Below, piece after piece: positions 1 to 11,800 of a stretch of DNA of 64,000 bases (position 1 is the first letter of the stretch; the number at the start of each line of letters is the position of its first letter). Origin of the DNA: Zonotrichia leucophrys gambelii (taxonomy: Eukaryota; Chordata; Aves; Passeriformes; Passerellidae); contig NC_088171.1 in assembly GCF_028769735.1 (NCBI RefSeq), positions 68,837,216 through 68,901,215 of the forward strand, read 5' to 3'. The notes beneath the pieces were generated by a model. That model searched no databases and was not told the origin of the DNA. It saw nothing but the letters and a program-made list of their open reading frames with translations. The position numbers were made by a program, and so were the translations under genes.

Positions 1-1324
1 TGCAACTGGCCAAGGCACTTGATTGTTGTCTGATTTTCGGAAATGATGTCTTGGTGGTTGGAATGCCCTTTCTTCACTTGCCAGCTGCTGTGTGGAGGTG
101 CCTCCATTCCATTTTCCTGTGGCAGCTTTAATTTCTTTTCCCTTAATAGAAAGTGAGCAATGCAGCACACCTTTCCTAGCGTGCAATTAAACCTGTCTTA
201 GTCACTGCTGGCAGAACAGGCAGAAACAGATCTTTTGATAGAAACTGTCTCTAATTAAACTGAGGCAAACATGTCCTGTTACAGGTTTGAGGAAATCTCT
301 TCAGGGAAAAAAACCATGCTTGCTAAGGATGGACTTAGCATGGCCTTCCTTGTATTGTACTTTCCTTCCTGTAGATGATAGATATGGTTAAATGCTGGTA
401 CCATTTCTGCAAACAATGGCTTTACTCCACACCCTGCTGCAAGAGGTCACAGTGGCTGCAGCTGATTCTTCCCAACCTGGTCTTGTACTAACTTCAAGCT
501 TTTCTGGAGCCAGATGTGTGATTGAGCTTTGCAAACTTTAGTGGCCTAAGAAGTAATGCATTCCACCTAAAATTAGGTAATTGAATACTTTCTAGAGGCA
601 ATGAAGACTGTATTTGCTCCTGGAAGTAATCAATCCCATTCTGGTTGGGGTGGTGGGGTAGCAAGTTGTTTGCTTCCTAGGTGTAGCCACAGCAGGAAGT
701 GTTTTAACAGGTGATTTCTGCTCTCTGCAAACCCAGCCTTGCAAGAGGATCTGGCATGGGATCCTTTTCAGTTGTGTTTTCAGAAAAAATTAAGTGCTGT
801 CAATAGTCAAATTAGTTATTACAATTCCTTTCTGCAATCATCTGAAAATTGTAGTGGTATTTCAAAAAAAACCAAGTCCCTGCAGTCTTGGGCTCAATGT
901 GTAATTTTCATAAGTAAAAGTTGTATTGTCCATCATGTTTTTCTCTATTATGTTTTAGAGAGCTACTCAGACTAAGATTGGTGAAGGAATTCAACTAATG
1001 GTAGAGCTGAAGAAAAAGTAACACAATGGCATAGATTTTAAGGAGAAAAGAGGTCGTAACAGCAACATCTCCCAGATAACTTTTGAGATAAACATGGACT
1101 GTATGCTATCCGTGGCCACAGCAAAAATTTGCTTTTTTAATGGTCTCAAGCAATTTCATGAACAGCAAAGCTACTTAAAGGCTTGTTCTCAAAGTGTGTA
1201 TATGCACGATGCATGTCCTTCCAAGGAGATTCTCTGATGTCTAAATCTGTGTTCCATTCCTCTGTGGAGAATAAGAGATTTGTGGGTTAAGAGGATGTCT
1301 TCTGTGTTAAGGACTGGCTGGGCT
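1..1324. other. Non-coding, nothing identified
   Basis: No gene, RNA or repeat family is recognisable here. Open frames are short (the longest on the + strand is 78 codons, 739-975) and resemble no known protein. Base composition is ordinary AT-leaning vertebrate intergenic DNA. The CR1 element begins at about 1325. The flank just before it (about 1287-1324) could belong to a more diverged part of the same element. Confidence 0.6.
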
Positions 1325-2012
1325 GCTTGGTACCTTTACTGATGATCTGGATGAGGGAACTGAGTCTACCTGTAGGAAATTTGCAGACAACACCAAGTTG
1401 GGCAGGAGTGTTGATCTTCTGGAGGGCAGGAAGGCCCTGCAGAGTGACCTGGACAGGCTGGATCAATGGGCTGAGACCAACAGCGGAAGGTTCAACAAAG
1501 GGCAGGTCCCAGGTCCTGCACTTTGGCCACAACAATTCCATATGGAGTTACATCTGACACTGGTGAGGCCACACTTTGAGTATTCCATCAGTTTAGAAAT
1601 CCTCACTACAAGAAAGACATTGAGGTGCTGGAGCAAGCCCAGAGAAGGACAAGAAAGCTGGTGAAGGGGCTGAACCACAAGTCTGATGAGGAGAGCTGGG
1701 GTTGTTTAGCCTGGAGAAAAGGAGACTCAGAGGTGACCTTATCACAGACTTAAGCCACGCCAGGGAAGGTTTAGGTTGGACATTAGGAAGAATTTCTTTA
1801 CAGAAAGGGTGAATAGACATTGAAATGGATTGCCATTCCCATGCACAGGAAGGTGGTGGAGTCACCATCCCTGGAGGTATTTAAGGAAAGACGGGATGTG
1901 GTACTTTGTGCCATGGTGTACTTGACATGGTTGTGTTTGCTCTTGGGTTGGACTCAATGATCTCAGAGGTCTTTTCCAACCTGATTGATTCTCTGTGTAA
2001 TTCTGTGATCCT
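1325..2012 (+). mobile_element. CR1 LINE fragment with decayed RT ORF and 3' end
   Basis: This is a 5'-truncated chicken-repeat-1 type non-LTR retrotransposon on the + strand. The reading frame through 1330-1510 resembles the C-terminal part of the CR1 reverse-transcriptase ORF. It contains the stretches [17 protein letters not shown] and FNKGQ, which match the usual FADDTKLG / LDRLENWAE / FNKGK block. Further on, the DNA reads through typical CR1 3' sequence: 'aagaaagacattgaggtgct' near 1610, 'ggttgtttagcctggagaa' near 1700, 'tggtggagtcaccatccctg' near 1855, and the end 'gaggtcttttccaacctgat' near 1968. Two junctions skip consensus sequence, at about 1545-1555 and at about 1740-1755, so the copy is internally deleted. 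Stops and shifts after about 1520 show that it is dead. Short open frames on both strands here are by-products of the repeat. Identification is from memory of CR1 sequence, not from a search. Confidence 0.93.
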
Positions 2013-5000
2013 CTCTCTTTTGTCTCTTTTTACAAATTCTTTAAGCATTTCATATTTAGCAGTGCTACCTACCTTTTGTTGAATTCATTAAACTTTGCTA
2101 CTGGGTTCCAGAATTACTAAGAGGCGCTGAACAGGCCCATGTCTATGTAGAGCACAAAGCTAAGTTTTATTTTCATGGGAAACTTGGCAATAAATTGACT
2201 AAGGGGTGTGGTGATGAATATTGAGAAATGACTGATTTCATAGTGTGGTTGACCCCAAAAAGCACAGAAAGGTGCCTGTGTCCGATCTCCCACCTGGCAT
2301 GTTCTCTGTAGCCCATTTCACAGAATTCCTGATAGACAAGAGATGCCTTGCTTTTATGAAAACACTCTATAATTTGAACTTTAAAAAGAGGAAGTTTACT
2401 ACTTCGTTTCATAATAAGTCTTACCAATAGGTCACAACTGAAATGTTACTTATTTCTAAATTGGTGTTATTTTTTTGCTTTAACTTTTTGCTATTGATTC
2501 TTACACTGCATTTTCCTGCTAACTTAAACAACCCTTTGAGACTAGCTATTTTTGACAATGAGGGGTGTGTGTGCTGTAATTGGATCATTCATGATTTGTT
2601 TTTTGATAAAAGAAGCACATTGAATTCTTTGGCCACCAATGACAGGGCATTTTCTCTAGGCATCATATTCTAGCTCCTCACTCTGTAATTACAATCTATG
2701 TGGTCAAAAACATTTCTAAATGAATTGTCAGATTCTGGCTATAGTATGCTTTCTAGCTGGCACAGATCCTGCAGAAAGAGAGCAATACCCAGTTTCCTAT
2801 CTGCTTTGCATGATAAAGTAAGGATGGCAGCATCAACTAATTTGTTGGGGGTTTTTTTGTTTTTTGGGTTTTTTTCCACTGTGGCTGGGAAGATGCTACT
2901 TCAGTACAAGCTGTAGAATGAGCTAATTTGAAGTTGCATTTTTATATTTATATTTAGTTTTCCTTTTACAACTTTTGCATTCATTAGCAAGCATTTGTTG
3001 AACCATGCTGTTCCTTTGAGATCCTCAAATGCCCTGCTCAAAGCCAAGCACTGTGTGCATTCAGGAAGATGTTGGTCTATCACTACATGATCCCATTTTT
3101 CTCTCTATGAAGAACGATTTAGATTTATTATTGCCAGCTGTTTCTTTCTACAGTGTTGTGCTGTGGCTTTTTCTCGTGTGATTAGTGATCCTGATTGATT
3201 CAACTCCTTGCCCTGCACAGGGATAGCATCAAGGCTGCTCTGTTATGTTAAATTGCCTGGCAAGCTAGCATCACAAAAGATTTAAAACTGTAAGCAGAAG
3301 GAGCACGTGTTTGACCAGATTTTGCTCTTTTATAAATTTTCTCTGAAGGAGTTATGTATTTATTTATAGCAATAATAAACAAATGTGATTAAGTTTTCAG
3401 CCTGTCTCAGTTTTATCTAGTGTGGCCATCCTCTTATGATTTTCTTGGGTAAATGCTTGCACCAGTTTTGTTTGCTTCCCCCTGTCTGACACATGAGACC
3501 ATCATCTCACTGACTGCTGAAAACCTCTTGCTCACAGTGAGTTTCATGCAGATACAGTAAAATGCTTAATTCTCAGTCTCTGAGAGTGATCAGAAGAGTC
3601 AAGTTAACCATTTCACCTTATGGCTAAACATTAATTACATAGGATGCACTAGTATCCTTTTTTAGCAAACATTTTAACCTAAAGCATTCAGTGATTAGTG
3701 CTGGCAGGTCACTTTTTTCCTGTGCTGCTGCAGAGCAAAGTTAAACTTCACTGGCTGTGGCCGTGCCTCTAGCTGGGTGATGAGTTGGTATAGGTTTAAG
3801 ACTACACTACTGACAAAATTAATGGATTGAAAATCTGATTCTTCTGTTGTTACAGAACAGCCAGGCTAGAATGAAATGGCAGTGGTTCAAGTTCATGCTA
3901 GACAGACCATATGGTCCTTACAGTGAAATGAAAGGGTGTTGCATATGTGTATTGCTAGGCATAAGGACAACAGCTCCAGCTTTCAGAACTGCTGGCAAGA
4001 GTCCTACATAGAAGAAACGTTCCTTTCCTCTATCCCTTAAAAGTCATTTAGGAGTGAAGCCAGTGTCCTTGCCTGTCTCATGCTAGAGCAAGATGTACTA
4101 GGAAAACGTGCCTCTTATAAAGAAGTGGACATCATTAATATATTTCAATTACATAGGCAACTAAATTCTGAAGTGGTCAGCTGAAATCACCACAAAACTA
4201 TCAATTCTGAAATACAGGGCTGCAAAGGATCTCTTGGGTGATTTTGTCTTACCCCTCTTCTCCCAGTAATTAAATGAATGCTGATGAATTTATTAAATTC
4301 AGTTTTGAGAGTTTGTCATTTTCCTGCCCTGTTGTTCCAGAGCTCTGATTCTCTCCTACCTTAATTTTCTAATTCTCACCACAAATTCTAGTCTTGCTGG
4401 GTGATGCCATTAACAGCATATGAGATTTTTGAGGGAAATACCCAATTGTTTTGTGTCTGGGAGAAGAGTTTGAGATGACAAGTGTGTCTTGAGTAAAAAG
4501 TATTGGTTGAAGACCTAGCTGGTGACTTAAAGCTGCATAGTAGAAACAATAGTTTTTCCAGAGTGCAAGTGGTGAGTGAGCCAAGTCATCAGGCAAAGGA
4601 AGTAAACCCCCAGTCTTCCAGGAAATCTACTTCTAAAGGCTTTTTCCCAGCCTTACAATTTGCATGGCCCGACTGAGTGGATACCTGAATTGGTAGACCA
4701 CCATAGGAGATTTTCACAAATCCCATTGTCTTTTTTGTGGTTCTCTAACTAAATCAGAACAAGGATAAAAACAAATAGGCTCAGCTGTGACTCAGGCACG
4801 GGTAAGTCAATGGCAGGGCAGTCACATGCTAAAGCAAATTGCTCAGGCTGTGGGAAGTGTATCTCTACACCCTCTACATCCATTCTCATCCCCCCTATCC
4901 TTAGACCCTCTCTTTCATCCTCTGGATCTTTCCCTTCTCTTTTCAGTTCACAGTGTCATTAGTTCTGGTGCTGTGCTCAGCATACCGGGTAGCGGAATGA

Positions 5001-6463
5001 AGTGTGTGTGCTTGTCAGAAGGCAAATCTCACAGGTTTGCTTTGGCTTTGCTTTCTGACTTCTGGGTTTAGCTGTTGATGTCATTTGCTAAAAAGCAGAA
5101 AGGATTGAGCCATTAGAAATAAGGCATTTCCTTCTGATTTTTATTTTCCTTTCATGAAATGCTTTCACACTTTTAAGCAGAGCATTGTTTCTGCATCAAC
5201 CCTGTCTGAAATTGTGTATTATGCTGGCTGCCATCCAGGAAAGAAAAGAACTATTTAAACACCTCTCCATGCAGTGACAACTGAAAAAATTGGGAGCTAC
5301 TATGCAAATCTGGAAAGTGTGAGGGTTGTATGGCTTAGTGGTTTTGTCAGTGCTGCCAACGAATATAAGGGCCCTGCTAGCACTGTGTGTATGAGGCAGA
5401 GGTAGTAGCAAGTCCACAGAACCAGAAGAAACTAATATCTACCCCAAACTCTGTCACTGATGAGTCTCCCAAGAGAGTAAGAGAAATACAGTGCTGCTAG
5501 AAAGGGGTTTAGTAGTGTGAGAAATGGCATTGTGTTGTGCAGTTTGACTTACACAGTGTCGGTTTTTGAGGTCAGGTCTGCAGCTGGTATAAATCATGGC
5601 AGTGAAAACAAATGTTGATGCTAATTTCCCTTGTAGTCTTTAATTCATTTTTTTGTAAATCATATGATAATTGCAAAACAATTTGAGGCAAAAATCCTAA
5701 ACACTGTGGTAATTTAGGCAAAAAACCCCACATGAATCTAGATCCATCTGCAAACCAGTCAACATTAGTGGAAAGTAGTTCAGAATTTGGTATTGCAAGT
5801 ACCAAACACTGCAGCAGCATTGGATTTAGAGTTAAGTGTCTTCTGCTTTTACACAGATGTAAATTTGGATCATATCCAAAGACATTAATTGGCTTGCACT
5901 GTTTCTGCACTGGTGTAAGGGAAGAGAATGGTCTGCACTGGAGTGTCTGGGCCTCTCCTAGAGAATCACAATTCCCTCTCTAGGAAGGGATCTATGTTAC
6001 AGACTTCTGTTGACACAGCAATATGAGCCAGGGTACAAGAATGTGTCATCTCTGGCTAGTGGAGCCAGGCCAGGAAAATGTCCTAATACAAATGCAATTG
6101 CCCCAGTGAAACTATTATACAGCTACAGGGTGACTTTCAGAAGGGTCGCCAAATGCAGTGGTTCTGCTGCTCCTGAGTTACATCTGCACAAGGGATGCTT
6201 TGGCTGGACTGGTTACTCCAGCAAAGTGTCCTGATAGTATAGGTCAGATACAATCTTTTAAAATCTGCCTTCTTTAGCAATTCATAATTAGTAAGCTTTA
6301 ATCAAATGGGACATCTGGGTTTTAGGCAAACTGTGGAAGACAGGTTAAAGCTGCCCCAACCAGCCTGTGTTACATAGTACCTGTGAAGCAGTAATTACAG
6401 TCCTCCCTTGCAAGCACAACATTTAAGAAAAAATTGTAGTTTATTTATAAGCTTGAGGATATG
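2013..6463. other. Non-coding, single-copy-like DNA
   Basis: No gene is recognised. Short T-rich runs occur (for example 2851-2878). The longest open frame is 112 codons on the - strand (5572-5910). Its product resembles nothing I know, and its + strand overlaps a possible ancient repeat at about 5840-5930. Confidence 0.55.
5840..5930. repeat. Possible ancient amniote interspersed repeat remnant
   Basis: The segment carries 'ttacacagatgtaaatttgg' and, some 60 bases later, 'gcactggtgtaaggg'. The paired TTACACCAGTGTAA-like motifs resemble old interspersed repeats shared by birds, crocodilians and turtles. The match is from memory, short and diverged, and could be chance. No edges can be drawn. 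Confidence 0.25.
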
Positions 6464-6554
6464 TTCTTTTGGGTTTGAGTTTTGTTGTTGTTATTTTTGG
6501 GGGGTTTTTTTGTTGTTGTTGTCTTGTTTGTGTTTGTTTGTGGTGGTTGTTGTG
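6464..6554 (+). repeat. G/T-rich strand-asymmetric simple repeat
   Basis: About 90 bases are almost entirely G and T on the + strand, with GTT triplet runs near 6483-6492 and 6511-6521, a G6 run near 6499-6504 and TTTG runs near 6525-6540. The - strand is correspondingly A/C. This is low-complexity DNA. Any reading frame through it (for example the Asn/Thr/Lys-rich - strand frame at 6445-6696) is an artefact. Confidence 0.9.
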
Positions 6555-8614
6555 AAGAGATACCAGAAGACATTATAATACCAAGGGAAGTAGAAATGTT
6601 TTGCAGGGACTTTAAATTGTAACACAATGTTTGGGTTTGAGTGATGAGGGAGAAGCAAAACTGCATCTGATTTGGATAGACATGTTTATCCTGCAACCTA
6701 ACTCCCAGGGCTTTCTTAGGCCATCCATGAAGCCAATCCCAAACCCACGTACCTCCCTGGGAGCAGCAGATGCTTCATGTCTGAAAGGGCTCTATTCTGT
6801 CCCATTCTTCTTATTTATGGAGCCTTTCTCCTGATCTGGTGATCTTTTGCCTAGTTAAAAATAAATGGTTTGAGAAATGAATGAATAATAAACAGGGCTA
6901 ATAATAATACTAAATGAGCAGACTGTTCTATTAAAGAAAAAAATAGAGAAAGAAAAATCTAACTTTTTCTAGCTATTTTCTTTATTTTAGCAACATGACT
7001 TGCAGTAATGCTTCCAGCACAGAGATTCTTAGAGAGTCATAATTCTTCTGCTTTGTAATTGGCTGTGGTTTTGGATAATCTAGGCATTGTTGCCAATGGC
7101 AGAATGGTGAAAGTGGGACAATTTTGTTTGTATGAGTACACTAGCACTTGCATTCATCTCTGGCTTATATGTGCCTGGAAGGATTCACATCTCTCCCCTC
7201 CAAGTATATGGCCTCCATGTGTTTGGGATTTGTTGTTACATTCCAGTCAGTGCAGCATAAATCCTTATTAGGTAGGTCATAATGATTCTTACTACTCAGC
7301 TGGGCATGTATTTGATAACTTTAGCGCTTTGCTAGTAGAATTTGGAACTAGCTTCTACTGAAACAAGTAATAAAGCAGCCTTTGAATTTTTAATATCTCT
7401 TATTGCGTAGGTGAAATTGTTCTGTCCCTTTGCGCTGACTTACTAAGACATCTCCCTTAATATGTTGCCAAATTAAGATATTGCAGAGAAAAATATTGGA
7501 AGAGAGGGGAAAAAAATCTCTACAGCCAAAGAGCAAGATAAAGAAATTTCTGTGTCTATTATCTGAAATGAGGCTGAAAACAAGTGAGGTACCACCAGGA
7601 AAACTGCTGCCGTCAACACTGCTGGGAAGAGCTGTGGTGAACATCTGGTTCTTGAAGCTCTGTTGCTCTGCAACACATCTGGAACACTTAAACACATTTT
7701 TAATGACATGAATGCAAAATGATGGAAAATAAGGCTCAGCAGTTTGTTTTACTATAACACACTAAATTATCCACGGGTCCAAACCAGTGATGTGATGAGC
7801 CTTCTCCGAAATCATCCAGTAAAAGCAGACAAGAAAAGTGACCTATTTCCAGATGGACTCCCACAGATCATCCACTGTATGTCCAAATATTTCATAGGCA
7901 AGCACACCAGCTAATGATATGTAGGGTAAGCAGTAGCAAGATGATAAGCTCCTCTTACTCATCCAAAACTATAATCTCTGCTATGTTTCAAAAGAAGTCT
8001 TCTTTAGAATTTCTACCATGCGTCTCTAAAGGAAGTAGCCTTTTGTGGGGATGAATTCTGATTTTAGCCTTCAAGTGTTCTTTTTGTTGTTACAGTATCT
8101 CTTGTGAGAGCCAACTGAAAGTGATTTTAAAATTATTTAGTATGGACCATCCACTGTGGTTTGGTATCTCTTGTGTTTCTAATCAGATTAGCACTGCTGA
8201 AGGGTTTTGCATGCCTATCACAGGAGACAGATAAGCAGTCTTCCAAATTTCCAAATAACAAGGGAGATCTTTAAACTTGAAAAAGACAAGCTTTCATTAT
8301 GTCAGAATGGGCTTTGTATAAAATGTTGCAACTCCACGCAATTATTACAAAAAGGCCTTTCTTTTGAAAACTCGAGACTTCCACCTGAATCTTACCCATT
8401 GGTCAATGTGGTTGTCATGCTACATTCAGAAAGCCCTGCAGAAATAATTTAGTTTTGACGGCTGATATGTGATTCTGGCTGCATCACAAATATGCCTTTA
8501 AGCCAGAGCTTACTCATAAAAACCCAAAAAGGCCTAAATGTACATGGTTGAATTTGCTTCTTTCCTGGTATGAAGCCAGCCAAGCCTCTTGCTCCCAGTT
8601 ACCACTGCTTAGGA
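6555..8614. other. Non-coding, nothing identified
   Basis: Short AT-rich runs are present, such as the ATAAT-rich stretch near 6884-6912. Overlapping open frames of 76-101 codons lie on opposite strands at 7390-7711. They show no domain, no clear splice context and no resemblance to a known protein. Confidence 0.55.
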
Positions 8615-8811
8615 AGATGCTCTTTACTCAGGGTGTGGTGAGGCACTGGAGCAGGTTGCCTACAGAAGTTGTGGGTGCCCCATTGCTGGAAGTGTTCCAG
8701 GCCAGGTTGAGGGGATCCTGAGCAACCTGTTCTAGTGAGTGGCATCCCTGCCTGTGGCAGGAGAGTTGGAACTAGGTAAGGTCTCTTCCAACCCAAATCA
8801 TTCTGTGATTT
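8615..8811 (+). mobile_element. CR1 LINE 3' end
   Basis: A short, 5'-truncated CR1 copy on the + strand. It starts within the segment reading 'ctcagggtgtggtgaggcac', continues through 'ggttgaggggatcctgagca' and ends with the canonical 'cttccaacccaaatcattct' followed by 'gtgattt'. Only the 3' untranslated region remains. The small - strand open frame over it (8599-8856) has no meaning of its own. Confidence 0.95.
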
Positions 8812-11800
8812 GTGGCAGTGATCTTGGGAATTTAAGCCTCCAACGGAGAAGGACATTTTGATATCCGAGTGAGTTTTATGAAACCAAATAGCTGTAAAAC
8901 TTGGAGATCTTTTTTTTGCTGTTGAAATCTCTAAAATGTGATTTACTGTCAGCCTAGAAGGTCCTCTTTTTACCAGACTTACTCCTTGCTTTGAAATTGA
9001 TGGTGAGACTTGAATACAGGTTTACTCTGAAAATGTAAAGTACAGGTCATAGCTTAGTAACTTGCTACCTGTCACTGTTACCAAATCTCCAAAAACCAAA
9101 ATAAGACCTCTTTACACCAATTTTTCTGTATTAAAGAGGGCATAATTTATTTAGGTGCCTGGAAGGTGTGGGGAATCACTCCTCCTAATGTGCCCCCCAA
9201 TTTCTACAAGCATGTTGCTAATTTTCAGTCCCTACGTGCATATTATAATTTGTTTATTACCATAAAAACCCTCTCCATGTTCCCCAAGTTCCTAAACCCA
9301 GTCTTGTTTTGCTGTAGCTGCATTCCTGAGCCAAATGTGTCCTCTTTTTCTTCTAACAACCTTACTTGGAGAGCAATTTCTGCATGCCTTGCTTCTCTGC
9401 AAAAGGTCTGCAGGCACAGTCTTCTCTGCCTAAAGTTCACAGTTAGTGTCTTTCTACTAAAAGCTCACAATTACAGTAGAAACTGAATTACTCTTTTTGG
9501 TATCAGGGGAGTTTTATGTGAGGATGAGAAGATGAGACATTTTACTGCACCAAGCAAAACAAAATACAGGATTTAAAACTAGGAGCAGGAAAAGCTTTTT
9601 AAAAATAACTGCCAAAGCTTGTGCTGATCTAATATGATGAAAAAACCTGACCAGCTCACCTGCAAGTAGAAAGCATCCTTAAATAAAGTTCAGGAGGCCA
9701 CTCCAGCTTGCTGACTTTGAAGGTACAAGATCTGTCCAGATGTCTGAGCTATTTTTTCAGCAATTAGGAATGGATATCTTCTTAAAAGGTATAGCATTGT
9801 CCTGAATTACTCTGCCTGGAGGATCTCTGTTGTTCTCATTAGTTTGAAAAATGGATAATGCAAGGCAGAGGCAGGCATGCTACATCCACCTCTCTGAAAG
9901 GTCCTGATGATTCTTTGACAATGTTCAGTAACTATGTTGTAAGTGGTCTTCTGGGTTTCTCCTTTGGGGGGTTATTCCTTGTGCGTCTTAACTCACCTAA
10001 CCAGCTGCAGTAGTTTGAGAATATTCACTGTGGCTCTACAGGCTGAATGGAAGACCTGTCTTGGGGATTCCTGTTAGCTTTTTTTCAGTTTGCATTAGCA
10101 AAACCATCCAGTTGTTCAGTCACTCTAGCAGCCCTGCTTTCAAATCCTGCCCTCAAAGGCAGTGAGGTGGGATGACAAGCTTTGACCCCACCAGATCATG
10201 GCAGCAGGACAGGCTGCATTAGAGTAGACCAATTTCCACACTACATATTTGTGTAGCTTTCACTTTGGTGCTGCTGCTCTGGGTGAGAATGGAAATGGAC
10301 AAAAAGCCAGGGTAGAGACATTGCTGGCCTGCATCTGTCCTCATGTAGGCAGGTAATATTCTACCAACATGAAACAGGGCTGGAGAAGGTTCTGCAGCAT
10401 AGGGCAACACTAGCCTGGTCGTAACTGCCCCTGTTTGGGTTTTTTTCCCAGCTATCACATTTGTTTAACTAGAATAGACAGTTGTATGAATAGCCCTTCG
10501 CTGCATCCTCTTCTGATCTTAAAATTTCTGTTTAAGTACTATGCAGCAACCAATTTGCTTCCTGCCATAAAATGCATTATGAATTATCACCGTGGAATAG
10601 TGGGATTTAGAGTAATTGAGTTTCAAGCTCCGGCTTTCTGATCCAAAGCTCTTGGAGTGATACATATCTGCCTTTACAGCCAGCAAAACCCAAAGGGATT
10701 AGAAGCTGATGCAGCTCTACTGCTGTTCTCTCTCAAATTAGTTTCCTCTCCATGTTGATTTGAGAGTACAGTGGCAACATAAGGTAGTTGGTGGTTTTGA
10801 GCATTTTGGGTTCCACCTCCTGTCAGTCCCTTTTTTCTTGTTTGTGCTGAACTTGTTACAACATGTCTGGATAAGAAACAATTCCAGAGTAAAAGGCAAG
10901 CAGCTTTCAAGTGAGCTACGTGTGTAAATACATTATCAGTGGCAGTAGAATGGTGATGGTGCCTCCGCTATCAGACTGTTTGCCACTTTGAAGGGGCCTG
11001 TCTCCCTTTGGTACTACATGTAACACATTTTGGGAGCACCATTGCAAGTAAAACATTTCTTTAAAAAGAGTTGGTTTGCACATTGCAGTGGTCAGAGCTG
11101 AGGCTCACAGTATTCAATCCCAAGCTCGGAAGCAATGAGGGTGTCCTCAAAATATATCAGTTGTCTCCAGAGCTCTGTCTTGCAGACATATGGCCAATGT
11201 TAATTGCTGCTGAACAGAATGTTAGAACTACGATAAAAGATCAAATTATTCAAGATCCTTAGTGTTATGTTGTGTATTGAATTATATTTTTTCTTGATTT
11301 AAAGCAAATTTTTGTAATATTTTTGCTCTTTGCTGTTCCTTCTTTTTAAAAAACTTCTAGTGGAAGGGAATGTAGAGTTTGAAAATCAGGAATGGCTCAA
11401 GTGTTATTTGCTGAGATGTGGGAACCGAATTTTCTGTTCTGGGCCAGTTTGTTTTGACATCTGGGAGGATGCAAGTTTTCAGCTGCTTGCTAAGCATTAT
11501 TTCATGGTCTTCATATAGTCTAATTCAGCATTTCCTTCTTTGAATCATACTTCTCACACTTGCTCTTAGTTCATCAACATCTTTTCTCTGGAAGTTCAGA
11601 AATTTTTCAAGAATAAAAGTATTTGATTTTCTTCTCTGGGAAAAAAACCCCAACAAAACAAAGCCCAATGATTTTTGTAGCATTTTTATAAAGATATTTG
11701 GCTTCAGCAAGAGACAGTGGAAACATATTTGACAGCAACAAAGATCCTCATTAAGAAAAACTTCAAGTATCATCTGAAAATTTGATTCTGGTTGTAACTG

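Noticed and set aside
1287..1868. Several overlapping open frames on both strands
   Set aside because: They lie inside the CR1 copy and are pieces of its decayed ORF or antisense shadows.
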